Of a DNA stretch of 64,000 bases, positions 26,019 through 36,029 are shown in pieces. Origin of the DNA: Winogradskyella ursingii. Its GTDB lineage: Bacteria > Bacteroidota > Bacteroidia > Flavobacteriales > Flavobacteriaceae. Within the stretch, counting starts at the first letter, position 1. Every line of letters starts with the position of its first letter. The stretch covers positions 743,342-807,341 of the forward strand of contig NZ_JABFDH010000002.1 of NCBI RefSeq assembly GCF_013403975.1. The letters are read 5' to 3'. The notes beneath the pieces are model-generated. The model ran no database searches and had not been told where the DNA came from. It saw only the letters and a program-made list of their open reading frames with translations. A program made the position numbers and the translations under genes.

Positions 26019-29000
26019 TAATCATAATACCCACCACTTCCGTTACTGCTAATCGTAACACGTTCACGATCTTTATAAGTCGCTAAGTCCAATATTTCTG
26101 TAATCTGTGTTTCTAATGTTTTGGTTTTGTCTATGGCCATACCAGAAGCATCAGATTTGTAATAATATTTTACGACTAAAGACTTTTTATTGTTCGGCTT
26201 GAGAAAAGATATGTAATGTAATACTTCAGATTTACCATAATAATCTTCTTTACTAATCTTAAAAAAATACATCACGGCATTTTTACCATTATCGGTCAAA
26301 AAATCTTTGGTTGTTAAGAAGGTGATAGAGTCTTTTTCTTTTTCAAAATTTGCAGTCGATAATATTTTGGATTTAGCAAACTGTTGTTGGCTAATGCCCA
26401 ATGATTTTAATCTATTGGTCAATTTTGTTCTTTGTAGGTTTTCTGCAAGTAAATATTGATTTTTTTCATCATCCAATACCTTTTCCTTAAGCTTTAGAGG
26501 AATGCTTTCCTTGTTTTTTGATAACAGAATGTAATATTTAACTAAGGCAAATTTATCATTGACATTCAACAGTTTTTCAAAGAAATCTTTTGCCGAGCGT
26601 TCCTTTCTATATGGAAAAATTAAATTCACATAAGTGGTGAGATTTTGGGCATAAGAATTATACCTACGATTACTGTTGCTTAGACTTCGTTTAACTTCAA
26701 TTTTGCCATCGTTAATTATTTGGCTTTTGTATTTTGAATAGTTTTTGGTTTTAAGAAATCCACTGTCTCTTACTTTTGATAGTAAATTGTAAAGTGGTTG
26801 TTTGTACTCTTTAATTGAGCTGTATTCCAATATTTTAGGAAACAAAGACGCTTTTAGTTTTAATGAATCTTTAGAGCCATAATTATAAAATACACCAGTA
26901 ACATTGCCTAACGGAATATCTCGTTCCATTAAAGCTAAAGATAGTTTGTAAACTGGTTTTGTGTTAGCTTCTAACAGCCCTTCTAGAATAGAAGTTTGTG
27001 TCTCTGGATCCGAATAGCTGTTTAAATACAATTGTTCTATAAAACTGAGATTGTTACTTAGGTCTAATTGAATCAATTCTCCTGCAAGGTGAGATTTTAT
27101 GTTTTGTCGGTCTTTCGGAAATTCAAAATTAGTAAGCACCGATTTTAAATCCTTCACATGAGTTTTGTTGAATTTTATGAGTTTATAGGATTCTAAAATA
27201 ATACTGTCATTAGCCCTTAATGCTTCAAAAAACAGATGTGTTTTATCTTTTAATACATCTTTGCCCAAAAGCGTGTCTTTAGGTGTGAAAGAATTATAAA
27301 ATTCTGAAACAAATTTAGAAGGTCCGCTGATTGAATCTACCAATGTTTTAAGTTCAAAAAGTACGCCTTTCTTTAAAATACATTTTACTAAAACTTTTTT
27401 AGAACTTGACGAATCCGTATAACTAAAGCTGTGATAATTTATGCCATCTTTATTAGAGCTTTCACGATCGGAAATTTTAAAATTTTTACGTTGTGTATAT
27501 TGGTTTTTGAAATTAATTTTTTTCTCAACACCATTCCAAAGACTATCTACATTTTGAAACATTTGTAAGTCGTGAAACTTTTTTCGGGTGACGAAAATCT
27601 GCTCGTTTGCTTTAGTAGAATAGGTTGTTTCTTCTGAGTTCTCCTCGTAGGCCTTCAGTTTCTTATTGTCGTTATATCCATATCTGTTAGGCAGTGGTAG
27701 TGCTGCATTTGTTTTTACCGTAAAATGTAACGAGGTGTCATTAACCATTTCAAAACCCGAATAGTCAAGAGCGTTGAACTTTAAAGATTTAAAGAAATCT
27801 GTTTTTTCATCTTTGTTGTTTCCAACATAACCTAATAGATAATAGCTCCCATCTTTCACAACAGTTTTAAGATGCAGTTTTTGGTCAGTGGTAGAATCTA
27901 AATTCGCATAAGATTCATAGCTTTTGTATTTAGTGTTTTTAAAAGAACCCTCTACTTGCGTTAACTTGTAATTTTTATAAAAAGCTTTATGGAAATATTT
28001 GGCCTCAAAATCATCTTCTTCAATATAGGATATATCGTTTAGTGCGGCTTCGATAACAAAATAGTAGACGTTATTTTTAAAACCTTGAAGTATTTTTTTT
28101 CCACTATTCTCCATATTATTGGTGATATAATATTCTGGAAAGTTCACAGTGAATTTATCATTTGGTGCTTTAAATAACTTTAAATTATCGGAAGGTGTTT
28201 TTAAGGTTATGGAACTAAATATGGCTGATTCATTTTTTAAAGCAAAATCACTTCGTCCCGCAAATTTTACGATGATAATTTCTAAAGGTGTATCGTAAAT
28301 ATGGTATTTCTGAAATTCACCTTTTTTAGTTTTGTTAATTACACTTATGCCTGGGTACGGTTTAGAAAATTGTTCCTTTTTAACAATGTCTCCTGGAATA
28401 TCCTCGTACAATAAATCGTCAATATCGTTTAATGTAATATGTTCTTTTTCATTGGGCAAATAGCTAAACTTACTAATCCTATTTATGGTTAGATAAGCAC
28501 CATTGGTCATGTCTGGATCGAGATAATAATTCTGCCCTCCATAGGTAAATTCCCTTAGTTTATCATAAGTGTTAAGTGAGAGAAAACCGTCTGGCGTACT
28601 GTTAATTTCAAGTTTTGGTACTACAAATAAACTATCTAATTTCGCTTTTTCTGATTTACTATAATCGGTCTGCTCGGAGGTTAAAGCTTTAACTTTAAAC
28701 CCTTTCTTGCGCAACATGTTAATCATACCATACTCACCAGGCAGATGTGCCGCTCCAACTCCTGCAAACACAGATTTTTCTTTAACTAATTTTATGAGGG
28801 CATTCACCATATTTTCATTGCGGATGTAGAGCATATTTTCCCTATAGAACTCTGTGTTAACTCCCGCTCCGATTGAATCCAATAAATCTAAATTTCTTTC
28901 TCGATATAAGTTCTCTTGTATGAGATATGGGTTTTCTTTAGCAAACATTTTTTGCAACCACGGATCTAAATCTTTTTTTTCTGGATTGTATGCGGCCTTA

Positions 29001-29521
29001 GTCGTTAAATAACGTGATTCTTCTAAATCTTCTAAGGCTATAATTTCCTTTTTGTTTTTCTTTCCGGCTTGAAAAATGAACATATCCAAATAGGTCTCCT
29101 CTTCAAAATTATCTGAAGCACTATTTTTTCTATAGAGATAAGCGTTTACGGCATTATTGTCCATTCTAATTGAACCTCTAATAGTCATTTCTTGAGGATG
29201 ATCAAGTCTGAATAGATTGGTATAGAAATCGTGTTGATAATTGTTGAAATAGGCCATCTCATTCAACAACATATCGTAGTTAAAACCTGGCCAAGTCGTT
29301 GGATCAGATTCGAGCGCAATTACTTCACTACTGTTCAGAGCTTTATAAAAGACATCGTCCAATCTAAATGCCACTTTTTTGCTTACGTGCATTGTTCCGT
29401 ACAGGTAAGATGGTTTCTCTATGCCGTCACCAGAAATTTCCCAAAGTAAGCTTTGATATTTATTCTGTGAAAAAGTGTTTAGTGAAAGAAAAAGTACAAG
29501 TAAGTAGCAAAAATTTTTCAT
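26015..29521 (-). CDS. TraB/GumN family protein with a very large C-terminal extension
   Basis: 1168 residues beginning with a signal peptide (ends LNTFSQNK). Residues of about 20-290 form a TraB/GumN domain (Pfam TraB/PrgY/GumN): SLLWEISGDG, KPSYLYGTMHVS, EVIALESDP, and VFAGVGAAHLPGEYGMINML. The remaining 870 or so residues, rich in Lys, Asn and Ser, contain no domain I recognise, apart from an armadillo/HEAT-like feel around 780-950 (regular helical stretches). TraB-fold proteins include pheromone-shutdown proteins and putative metalloproteases. The exported, oversized form appears typical of flavobacteria. Periplasmic or cell-surface location is likely; function unknown. Confidence 0.75.
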   Translation of the reverse strand: MKNFCYLLVLFLSLNTFSQNKYQSLLWEISGDGIEKPSYLYGTMHVSKKVAFRLDDVFYKALNSSEVIALESDPTTWPGFNYDMLLNEMAYFNNYQHDFYTNLFRLDHPQEMTIRGSIRMDNNAVNAYLYRKNSASDNFEEETYLDMFIFQAGKKNKKEIIALEDLEESRYLTTKAAYNPEKKDLDPWLQKMFAKENPYLIQENLYRERNLDLLDSIGAGVNTEFYRENMLYIRNENMVNALIKLVKEKSVFAGVGAAHLPGEYGMINMLRKKGFKVKALTSEQTDYSKSEKAKLDSLFVVPKLEINSTPDGFLSLNTYDKLREFTYGGQNYYLDPDMTNGAYLTINRISKFSYLPNEKEHITLNDIDDLLYEDIPGDIVKKEQFSKPYPGISVINKTKKGEFQKYHIYDTPLEIIIVKFAGRSDFALKNESAIFSSITLKTPSDNLKLFKAPNDKFTVNFPEYYITNNMENSGKKILQGFKNNVYYFVIEAALNDISYIEEDDFEAKYFHKAFYKNYKLTQVEGSFKNTKYKSYESYANLDSTTDQKLHLKTVVKDGSYYLLGYVGNNKDEKTDFFKSLKFNALDYSGFEMVNDTSLHFTVKTNAALPLPNRYGYNDNKKLKAYEENSEETTYSTKANEQIFVTRKKFHDLQMFQNVDSLWNGVEKKINFKNQYTQRKNFKISDRESSNKDGINYHSFSYTDSSSSKKVLVKCILKKGVLFELKTLVDSISGPSKFVSEFYNSFTPKDTLLGKDVLKDKTHLFFEALRANDSIILESYKLIKFNKTHVKDLKSVLTNFEFPKDRQNIKSHLAGELIQLDLSNNLSFIEQLYLNSYSDPETQTSILEGLLEANTKPVYKLSLALMERDIPLGNVTGVFYNYGSKDSLKLKASLFPKILEYSSIKEYKQPLYNLLSKVRDSGFLKTKNYSKYKSQIINDGKIEVKRSLSNSNRRYNSYAQNLTTYVNLIFPYRKERSAKDFFEKLLNVNDKFALVKYYILLSKNKESIPLKLKEKVLDDEKNQYLLAENLQRTKLTNRLKSLGISQQQFAKSKILSTANFEKEKDSITFLTTKDFLTDNGKNAVMYFFKISKEDYYGKSEVLHYISFLKPNNKKSLVVKYYYKSDASGMAIDKTKTLETQITEILDLATYKDRERVTISSNGSGGYYDY

Positions 29522-29640
29522 GCATAAGATTTAAACAAGGCTTGTAAAGATATTTAATTCAATAAACTAACAAAATTTTTAACGCTATGTTACCGATTAA
29601 ATCGAAACATCGTAAATTGAAAGAATTGCAATTAGAGTTG

Positions 29641-29648
29641 TATTTTTG
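29641..29648 (+). promoter_or_regulatory. Predicted -7 box of hemH
   Basis: TATTTTTG with a TTG at 29617-29619 (21-bp spacing). Its position just upstream of 29667 supports the internal start codon of hemH. Confidence 0.55.
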
Positions 29649-29666
29649 CAAGTGAAAAATTGTAGC

Positions 29667-30707
29667 ATGAAAAAAGGAATTTTATTAGTCAATTTAGGTT
29701 CGCCGGACAGCCCAAATCCAAAGGATGTCAAAAAATATTTGGGTGAATTCTTAATGGACGAGCGCGTTATAGATGTCCCGCTATGGGCACGAACTTTGCT
29801 GGTTAAAGGAATTATTTTAAATACCAGACCAAAAGCGTCTGCAAAAGCATACCAAAAAATTTGGTGGGAAGAAGGTTCGCCTTTGATTGTTTTATCAGAA
29901 AGACTTCAAGAAAAAGTTCAAAAACAAGTTGAATATCCAGTGGCTTTGGCAATGCGTTATGGTAGTATGACCATAAAAAATGGATTACAGGATCTGGTAG
30001 ATCAAGGTTGTACGGAAATAAAGACGATTCCATTGTATCCTCAATTTGCTATGGCGACAACAGAAACCATCGATGTTTTGATAGATGAGTTGGTGGCTGA
30101 GCATTTTCCTCAAGTAACCATTACTCGTACACCTGCATTCTATCATCGAAAGGATTACATTAATGCACTTTCGCAAAGCATTGCCGATTCTTTAAAGGGC
30201 GTCGATTACGAGCATATTCTTTTTAGCTACCACGGCGTTCCTGAACGTCACATCCGAAAAAGTGACATCACAAATGGAAACTGCAAAATGAATGGTAAAT
30301 GCTGCTTTAAAATGGGTAGTCCGCAACACGAATTCTGCTACCGTCACCAATGCGAAATTACTACCGTGAATGTGGCTAAAAAATTAGGTTTGAAGAATGG
30401 TACTTATTCCACGACATTCCAATCTAGATTGGGTTTTGATCCTTGGTTAAAACCTTACACAGACCGTACGATTGAAAAAATGGGTCAAGAGGGCACTAAA
30501 AAAATGGCTATTGTAACTCCGGCATTTGTTAGCGATTGTCTCGAAACTCTGGAGGAGATTGCCATGGAAGGTGAAGAAATTTTTCACGAAGTCGGCGGAA
30601 AGGAATTTACGGTAATTCCGTGTCTAAACGAGCGTGATGATTTTGTTCAAGTATTGACAAATATGGTTGAAGAATGGGCAAATTCTAAAAAACCTGAAAC
30701 CGTTTAA
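29667..30707 (+). CDS. hemH: Ferrochelatase
   Basis: It inserts Fe2+ into protoporphyrin IX (or coproporphyrin III). I start at 29667 (MKKGILLVNLGSP), because the in-frame ATG at 29646 lies within the predicted -7 box. 346 residues with catalytic histidine in FSYHGVPERH and the acidic motif SDCLETLEEI. An insertion directly after the catalytic His carries five cysteines, CKMNGKCC...CYRHQC, suggestive of a metal or [2Fe-2S] site as known in some other bacterial ferrochelatases. The stop overlaps the MATE gene start by one base. Transcribed away from the hemA-hemB operon. Confidence 0.95.
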   Translation: MKKGILLVNLGSPDSPNPKDVKKYLGEFLMDERVIDVPLWARTLLVKGIILNTRPKASAKAYQKIWWEEGSPLIVLSERLQEKVQKQVEYPVALAMRYGSMTIKNGLQDLVDQGCTEIKTIPLYPQFAMATTETIDVLIDELVAEHFPQVTITRTPAFYHRKDYINALSQSIADSLKGVDYEHILFSYHGVPERHIRKSDITNGNCKMNGKCCFKMGSPQHEFCYRHQCEITTVNVAKKLGLKNGTYSTTFQSRLGFDPWLKPYTDRTIEKMGQEGTKKMAIVTPAFVSDCLETLEEIAMEGEEIFHEVGGKEFTVIPCLNERDDFVQVLTNMVEEWANSKKPETV

Positions 30708-32062
30708 TGGCAAAAGCATCTTCACAGGAATTGGGCAACAAACCTATCGGCAAGTTGTTGATTCAACAAGCTGTGCCCGCTTCTATCGGGATTTTAGTGA
30801 TGTCGCTAAATATTCTAATTGATACTATTTTTGTCGGTAACTGGATTGGGCCAACAGCCATTGCTGCCATAAATGTAGTGCTTCCAGTGTCGTTTTTCAT
30901 TGCTGCTTTAGGTATGTCTATCGGAATCGGTGGATCTTCCATAATTTCTCGCGCACTTGGAGCAGATAATCAAATTAAGGCTCTAAAAACTTTCGGGAAT
31001 CAAATCACATTAACCATTTTAATCACTATTCTTTTTGTGGTTTTTGGGTTGCTGTACATCAACGATATTATTCCAGCATTTGGTGGTAAAGGTGGCATTT
31101 TTGAACCTGCAAAAATCTATTATAAAATTGTATTGTACGGAGTACCTGTATTGGCACTTTGTATGATGGGGAACACGGTCATAAGAGCAGAGGGCAAACC
31201 AAAATTCGCTATGTATGCAATGATGTTTCCTTCGGTAGGGAATTTATTTTTAGACTATCTTTTTATCAATGTGTTTGATTGGGGAATGGCAGGTGCAGCT
31301 TGGGCAACAACAGGTTCGTATGTGTTATGTTTTCTTTTTATTCTGTGGTTTTTCTTGTCGAAAAATTCGGAATTAAAAATAAATATTAAACATTTTGGTT
31401 TGGATTTACCAATAGTAAAAGAGATTGGGTCACTTGGATTTGTAACACTTTCGAGACAAGCCATTGTAAGCGTTACCTATTTATTAATGAACAATATTTT
31501 ATTCGATTTAGGAGGGGAAACCTCAGTCACGGCATACGCAATTGTAGGCAGAATGTTGATGTTTGCACTATTTCCGGTTTACGGAATTACGCAAGGATTT
31601 TTGCCCATTGCAGGATTCAATTATGGTGCAAATAAATTTAGCCGAGTACGCGAATCAATAAATACTGCAATTAAGTACGCAGCCTTATTGTCTGCCGTGG
31701 TCTTCATCTTTTTAATGATATTTCCAGACGCTATTACCACTATGTTCACGCAAGATACAGATGTATTAAGGGAAACGCCACCAGCTATGCGTTGGGTATT
31801 CGCAGCAACACCTATTATTGCCATTCAATTAATTGGAGCTGCTTATTTTCAGGCTATTGGCAAAGCCATTCCGGCACTGTTGCTCACCTTATTAAGGCAA
31901 GGTCTTTTCTTTATTCCTTTAATTTTTATTTTACCAAGATTTTACGGAGAATTGGGTGTTTGGATGTCTTTTCCTATTGCCGATATTTTAGCGACGATTG
32001 TGACTGGCTACTTTTTACACCGCGAAGTGAAGTTAAATTTGAAACCAACTGCTACGGAATAA
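30707..32062 (+). CDS. MATE family efflux transporter
   Basis: 451 residues with twelve predicted membrane helices in two related halves. The N-terminal motif PIGKLLIQQAVPASIGILVMSLN and NWIGPTAIAAINVVLPV match multidrug and toxic compound extruders of the NorM/DinF-like type. Translationally coupled to hemH through a one-base TAATG overlap. The coupling may mean that it exports a porphyrin or shares haem-linked expression, but the substrate is not deducible. The expected drive is a Na+ or H+ gradient across the inner membrane. Confidence 0.93.
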   Translation: MAKASSQELGNKPIGKLLIQQAVPASIGILVMSLNILIDTIFVGNWIGPTAIAAINVVLPVSFFIAALGMSIGIGGSSIISRALGADNQIKALKTFGNQITLTILITILFVVFGLLYINDIIPAFGGKGGIFEPAKIYYKIVLYGVPVLALCMMGNTVIRAEGKPKFAMYAMMFPSVGNLFLDYLFINVFDWGMAGAAWATTGSYVLCFLFILWFFLSKNSELKINIKHFGLDLPIVKEIGSLGFVTLSRQAIVSVTYLLMNNILFDLGGETSVTAYAIVGRMLMFALFPVYGITQGFLPIAGFNYGANKFSRVRESINTAIKYAALLSAVVFIFLMIFPDAITTMFTQDTDVLRETPPAMRWVFAATPIIAIQLIGAAYFQAIGKAIPALLLTLLRQGLFFIPLIFILPRFYGELGVWMSFPIADILATIVTGYFLHREVKLNLKPTATE

Positions 32063-32109
32063 TTATAAATCCGTAATTTTAGAATTCAAAACTAACAATT
32101 CATTTTATT

Positions 32110-35100
32110 ATGCGATTTTCAACTGTTATAGCAGTCCTTCTGCTTTCATTTTTCAGCTTAAATTTAGAATCTCAAAATTTTCAAGAATCCGATTATGGAG
32201 CTTTAGAGTACCGCTTACTTGGGCCTTTTAGAGGTGGAAGAAGTGCTGCGGTCACTGGTGTCCCTAATCAACCAAATCTATATTATTTCGGTTCTACAGG
32301 AGGCGGCATTTGGAAAACTGCTAATGGAGGCCGTGAATGGGAAAATATTTCGGATGGCTTTTTTGGTGGAAGTATTGGTGCAATAACAGTTTCTAAAAGC
32401 GATCCAAATGTAATTTATGTTGGAGGTGGAGAAAAAACCGTGAGAGGAAACGTTTCGTCTGGTTACGGTATTTGGAAAAGTGTTGACGCAGGAAAAACTT
32501 GGACCGAATCAGGACTAAAAAATTCAAGACACGTGCCACGAATCGCAGTTCATCCTAATAATCATGACATTGTTTATGCTGGTGTTATGGGAAATATTTA
32601 TAAACCAACTGAAGAAAGAGGCGTTTATAAAAGCACAGATGGCGGAAAGACCTGGAAAAAAACACTTTTTGCCAATGAACATGCAGGAGTTGTGGATTTA
32701 ATTATGGACCCAACAAATCCAAGAATTTTATATGCTTCGACGTGGCGTGTACAACGTACACCTTATAGTCTAAGTTCTGGAGGAGAAGGTTCTGCACTTT
32801 GGAAAAGTACAGACAGCGGTGAAACCTGGGCTGAAATATCAACTAAGAAAGGTTTTCCTGAAGGAATACTAGGAATTATTGGAGTTACAGTTTCGCCAGT
32901 AAACAATCAACGTGTTTGGGCAATTGTTGAAAATAAAGACCAAGGTGGTTTGTATCGCAGTGATGATGGGGGCGAAACATGGAATCAGGTTAATGATGAG
33001 CGAGACTTACGCCAACGAGCATGGTATTATACTCGAGTATATGCAGATACCGAAGATGTCAATACCGTTTATGTTTTGAATGTACGTTATCACAAAAGTA
33101 CCGATGGCGGAAGAAACTTCGACACCTACAATGCGCCTCATGGAGATCATCATGATCTTTGGATTGCACCTGAAGATCCACAACGAATGATTATCGGAGA
33201 CGATGGTGGTGCACAGGTCACTTACGATGGAGGCGAAACCTGGTCCACATATTACAATCAACCAACCTCACAATTCTATCGTGTAACTACAGACAATGCA
33301 TTTCCTTATCGTATTTACGTAGCACAACAGGATAATTCAACTATTAGAATTCCGCATAGAACTGATGGTTATTCTATTTCTGAAGACGACTGGGAAAGTA
33401 CAGCTGGTGGAGAATCTGCGCATATTGCGGTTGACCCAGAAAATAACGACATTGTCTATGGTGGAAGTTACGACGGCTATCTAACACGTGTTAATCATGA
33501 AACCGGAACAGTTAGAGCTATCAATGTGTGGCCAGATAATCCGATGGGACACGGAGCAGAAGGTATGAAATACCGCTTTCAATGGAATTTCCCAATTATG
33601 TTTTCAAAACATGACCCAGATAAACTTTATACGTTTTCGCAACACGTTCACGTCACTGAAAATGAAGGACAATCTTGGGACATTATCAGTCCAGATTTAA
33701 CTCGAAACGATCCTGAAAAGTTGAAATCATCAGGTGGGCCAATTACTCAAGACAATACTTCAGTTGAATATTACTGTACTATTTTTGCAGCTAATGAATC
33801 ACCTTTAAAGGAAGGATTGTTATGGGTTGGTAGTGATGACGGATTGGTACACGTTACTAAAGATGGCGGAAAAACATGGGACAACGTCACGCCAAAAGGC
33901 ATGCCAGAATGGATGATGATTAATAGTATTGAGCCAAGTGCATTCGATGAAGGGACATGCTATGTCGCAGGCACAAAATATAAAACAGGTGATTTTGCGC
34001 CTTACTTGTATAAAACGACGGATTACGGTAAAACGTGGAAAAAAATCACGGATGGTATCAACGAAGAGCATTTTACAAGAGTACTCAGGGAAGATCCTAA
34101 GAAAAAAGGTTTGTTGTATGCAGGAACGGAAACAGGCATGTATATTTCTTTTAATGATGGAAAAGAATGGAAACCATTTCAGATGAATTTACCAATTGTT
34201 CCAATTACTGATCTAACGATAAAAGACAATAATTTAATTGTCGCAACCCAAGGCCGAAGCCTATGGATGATTGACGATCTATCTGTTATTCATCAGTTGT
34301 ACAATGCCGATTTAAACAAAACTATGTTATTTAAACCAAAAGACACATACAGAATGCGTGGAGGAGGAAGAAGCGGCAGCAAAACTACAGGTGCTAATCA
34401 TCCCAATGGTGTGATGACCTATTTCAATTTGAAGGATTTTAATGAAAAAGATAAAGTTTCCCTAACGTATTTAGATACTAAAGGTGATACAATTAAAACG
34501 TATTCTAACAAAGACAAAAAGAATATGTTGAAGGTTGAAAAGGGTGCCAATCAATTCGTTTGGGACATGACCTACGATGGAGCAGAGCGATTGCCTGGTA
34601 TGATTTTGTGGTGGGCAAGTTTAGAGGGTCCGAGAGCAATCCCAGGCGAATATAAAGTGTCACTTAAAGTCGAAGATTCTGTACCGTCAAATACAGTAGA
34701 GATTTCTAAACCTTTTACAGTTTTAGCAGACCCAAGAGCAGAGAGCACCTTGGCAGATATGCAGAAGCAATTCGATTTTATAAAGGATGTTAATAAAACA
34801 ATGGATGATGCTCACAAATCAATAAAAAAAATAAGGAATATAAATGCACAATTGAGCGATTTCCAAAAACAATATAAAGACGATGACAATGTAAAAGAAT
34901 TGGTTGAAAAAGCTAAAAAATTGGAGGAGCAATTATCTGATATTGAAAAGGAGCTCTACCAAACAAAAAACCGTAGTGGCCAAGATCCATTGAACTTTCC
35001 AATTAAGTTAACGAACAAATTAGGTCATTTAAACTCATTGGTAAGTATGGGAGACTTCCCACCAACTGAGCAAGATATTGCCGTTAAAAACGAATTAACT

Positions 35101-35217
35101 GCTAAAATCGAAAAGCAATTAACAACATTTAATACGTTGCTCAATGATGAGGTAAAAGCATTTAATGAAGCTTTCAATAATAAAAATTTGAATTATTTGT
35201 TTGTTGAGGAAAAATAA
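32110..35217 (+). CDS. Secreted VPS10/BNR-repeat beta-propeller protein
   Basis: 1035 residues with a signal peptide (about 1-22, ending NLESQN). The body is built from many Asp-box/BNR units of the form S-x-DGGxTW: for example KSVDAGKTWTESG, KSTDGGKTWKKT, RSDDGGETWNQV, VTKDGGKTWDNV and KTTDYGKTWKKI. These fold as one or two beta-propellers like sortilin/VPS10 glycosyl hydrolase-like proteins. A C-terminal region of about 250 residues has helical heptads (residues 880-1000). There is no obvious T9SS domain. Exported; role unknown, possibly binding or turnover of surface carbohydrate or protein. Confidence 0.88.
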   Translation: MRFSTVIAVLLLSFFSLNLESQNFQESDYGALEYRLLGPFRGGRSAAVTGVPNQPNLYYFGSTGGGIWKTANGGREWENISDGFFGGSIGAITVSKSDPNVIYVGGGEKTVRGNVSSGYGIWKSVDAGKTWTESGLKNSRHVPRIAVHPNNHDIVYAGVMGNIYKPTEERGVYKSTDGGKTWKKTLFANEHAGVVDLIMDPTNPRILYASTWRVQRTPYSLSSGGEGSALWKSTDSGETWAEISTKKGFPEGILGIIGVTVSPVNNQRVWAIVENKDQGGLYRSDDGGETWNQVNDERDLRQRAWYYTRVYADTEDVNTVYVLNVRYHKSTDGGRNFDTYNAPHGDHHDLWIAPEDPQRMIIGDDGGAQVTYDGGETWSTYYNQPTSQFYRVTTDNAFPYRIYVAQQDNSTIRIPHRTDGYSISEDDWESTAGGESAHIAVDPENNDIVYGGSYDGYLTRVNHETGTVRAINVWPDNPMGHGAEGMKYRFQWNFPIMFSKHDPDKLYTFSQHVHVTENEGQSWDIISPDLTRNDPEKLKSSGGPITQDNTSVEYYCTIFAANESPLKEGLLWVGSDDGLVHVTKDGGKTWDNVTPKGMPEWMMINSIEPSAFDEGTCYVAGTKYKTGDFAPYLYKTTDYGKTWKKITDGINEEHFTRVLREDPKKKGLLYAGTETGMYISFNDGKEWKPFQMNLPIVPITDLTIKDNNLIVATQGRSLWMIDDLSVIHQLYNADLNKTMLFKPKDTYRMRGGGRSGSKTTGANHPNGVMTYFNLKDFNEKDKVSLTYLDTKGDTIKTYSNKDKKNMLKVEKGANQFVWDMTYDGAERLPGMILWWASLEGPRAIPGEYKVSLKVEDSVPSNTVEISKPFTVLADPRAESTLADMQKQFDFIKDVNKTMDDAHKSIKKIRNINAQLSDFQKQYKDDDNVKELVEKAKKLEEQLSDIEKELYQTKNRSGQDPLNFPIKLTNKLGHLNSLVSMGDFPPTEQDIAVKNELTAKIEKQLTTFNTLLNDEVKAFNEAFNNKNLNYLFVEEK

Positions 35218-35318
35218 GATATAGGCATCTCTAATACGCTCGATGTGACAGTTTCGTTGTTTAAATTGTTATGTCTCTGTCATGTCTAGCGTAGTCGAGA
35301 CCCATTGATACCTTAAAC

Positions 35319-35870
35319 ATGATAGAATACTACAACTACATAAAATCTCTTCACTTAATCTTTGTGATAACTTGGTTTGCAGGACTATTCTATATTCCGC
35401 GACTATTCGTATATCAAATTGAAGCCTTTCACAAACCGTCACCAGACAAGGAAATTTTAGGAAAACAATTAAAGTTAATGACAAAACGCTTGTGGTACAT
35501 CATTACTTGGCCATCTGCCATATTAGCCACTATTTTTGCGATTTGGTTAATAATTCTTATTCCAAGTTGGCTAGAAGAAGGTTGGATGCATGTTAAGCTC
35601 ACCTTTGTGTTGTTGCTTTTTATCTATCATTTCAAAACACATCTTTATTATAAACAGCTTCAAAGAGATGAGGTAAAAGTAACATCAAACTTTATGCGTA
35701 TTTGGAATGAAGGAGCAACTTTTATTCTTTTTGCAGTGGTGTTTTTAGTGATTTTGAAGAGCACAATCAATTGGATATTTGGTGTCATTGGCATCATAGT
35801 TTTGGGGATTCTACTCATGCTTGGTTTCAAACTTTATAAAAAAATAAGGTCTAACAATCCAAATGCTTAA
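35319..35870 (+). CDS. hemJ: HemJ/CopD family protein, protoporphyrinogen IX oxidase
   Basis: 183 residues with four or five membrane helices. The N-terminal YIKSLHLIFVITWFAGLFYIPRLFVY segment has the conserved His, Trp and Arg of HemJ, the membrane protein that oxidises protoporphyrinogen IX to protoporphyrin IX in bacteria lacking HemG and HemY. The basic QLKLMTKRLWYIITWPSA motif and a central HFKTHLYYKQL histidine are also typical. No hemG or hemY gene is present here, and HemF makes the substrate, so this gene fills the step between HemF and HemH. Confidence 0.9.
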   Translation: MIEYYNYIKSLHLIFVITWFAGLFYIPRLFVYQIEAFHKPSPDKEILGKQLKLMTKRLWYIITWPSAILATIFAIWLIILIPSWLEEGWMHVKLTFVLLLFIYHFKTHLYYKQLQRDEVKVTSNFMRIWNEGATFILFAVVFLVILKSTINWIFGVIGIIVLGILLMLGFKLYKKIRSNNPNA

Positions 35871-35954
35871 ATAATAATTCCAGTAGTCGCACACTAAACT
35901 TTAAATCATTAACCATTAGAATTTTAAATTTTATAATTTGGAATTCGTACAAAG

Positions 35955-35962
35955 TATCTTTG
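35955..35962 (+). promoter_or_regulatory. Predicted -7 box of the histidine kinase gene
   Basis: TATCTTTG matches TAnnTTTG, 68 bp upstream of the start, with TTG at 35938-35940. Confidence 0.45.
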
Positions 35963-36029
35963 GTTTGATTATTGCTATATTTAAAAACTTATAATTCAGA
36001 ATAAAAGATTCCCATTTCCGGGTATTTAT

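Noticed and set aside
29646..29666. Longer start for ferrochelatase (MQVKNCS...)
   Set aside because: The first codons fall in the predicted -7 box, and the family N-terminus begins at the second ATG.
35270..35312. Palindromic stretch GTCTAGCGTAGTCGAGAC before hemJ as an operator
   Set aside because: It looks like a decayed REP-type sequence with poor symmetry, so I give it no regulatory role.
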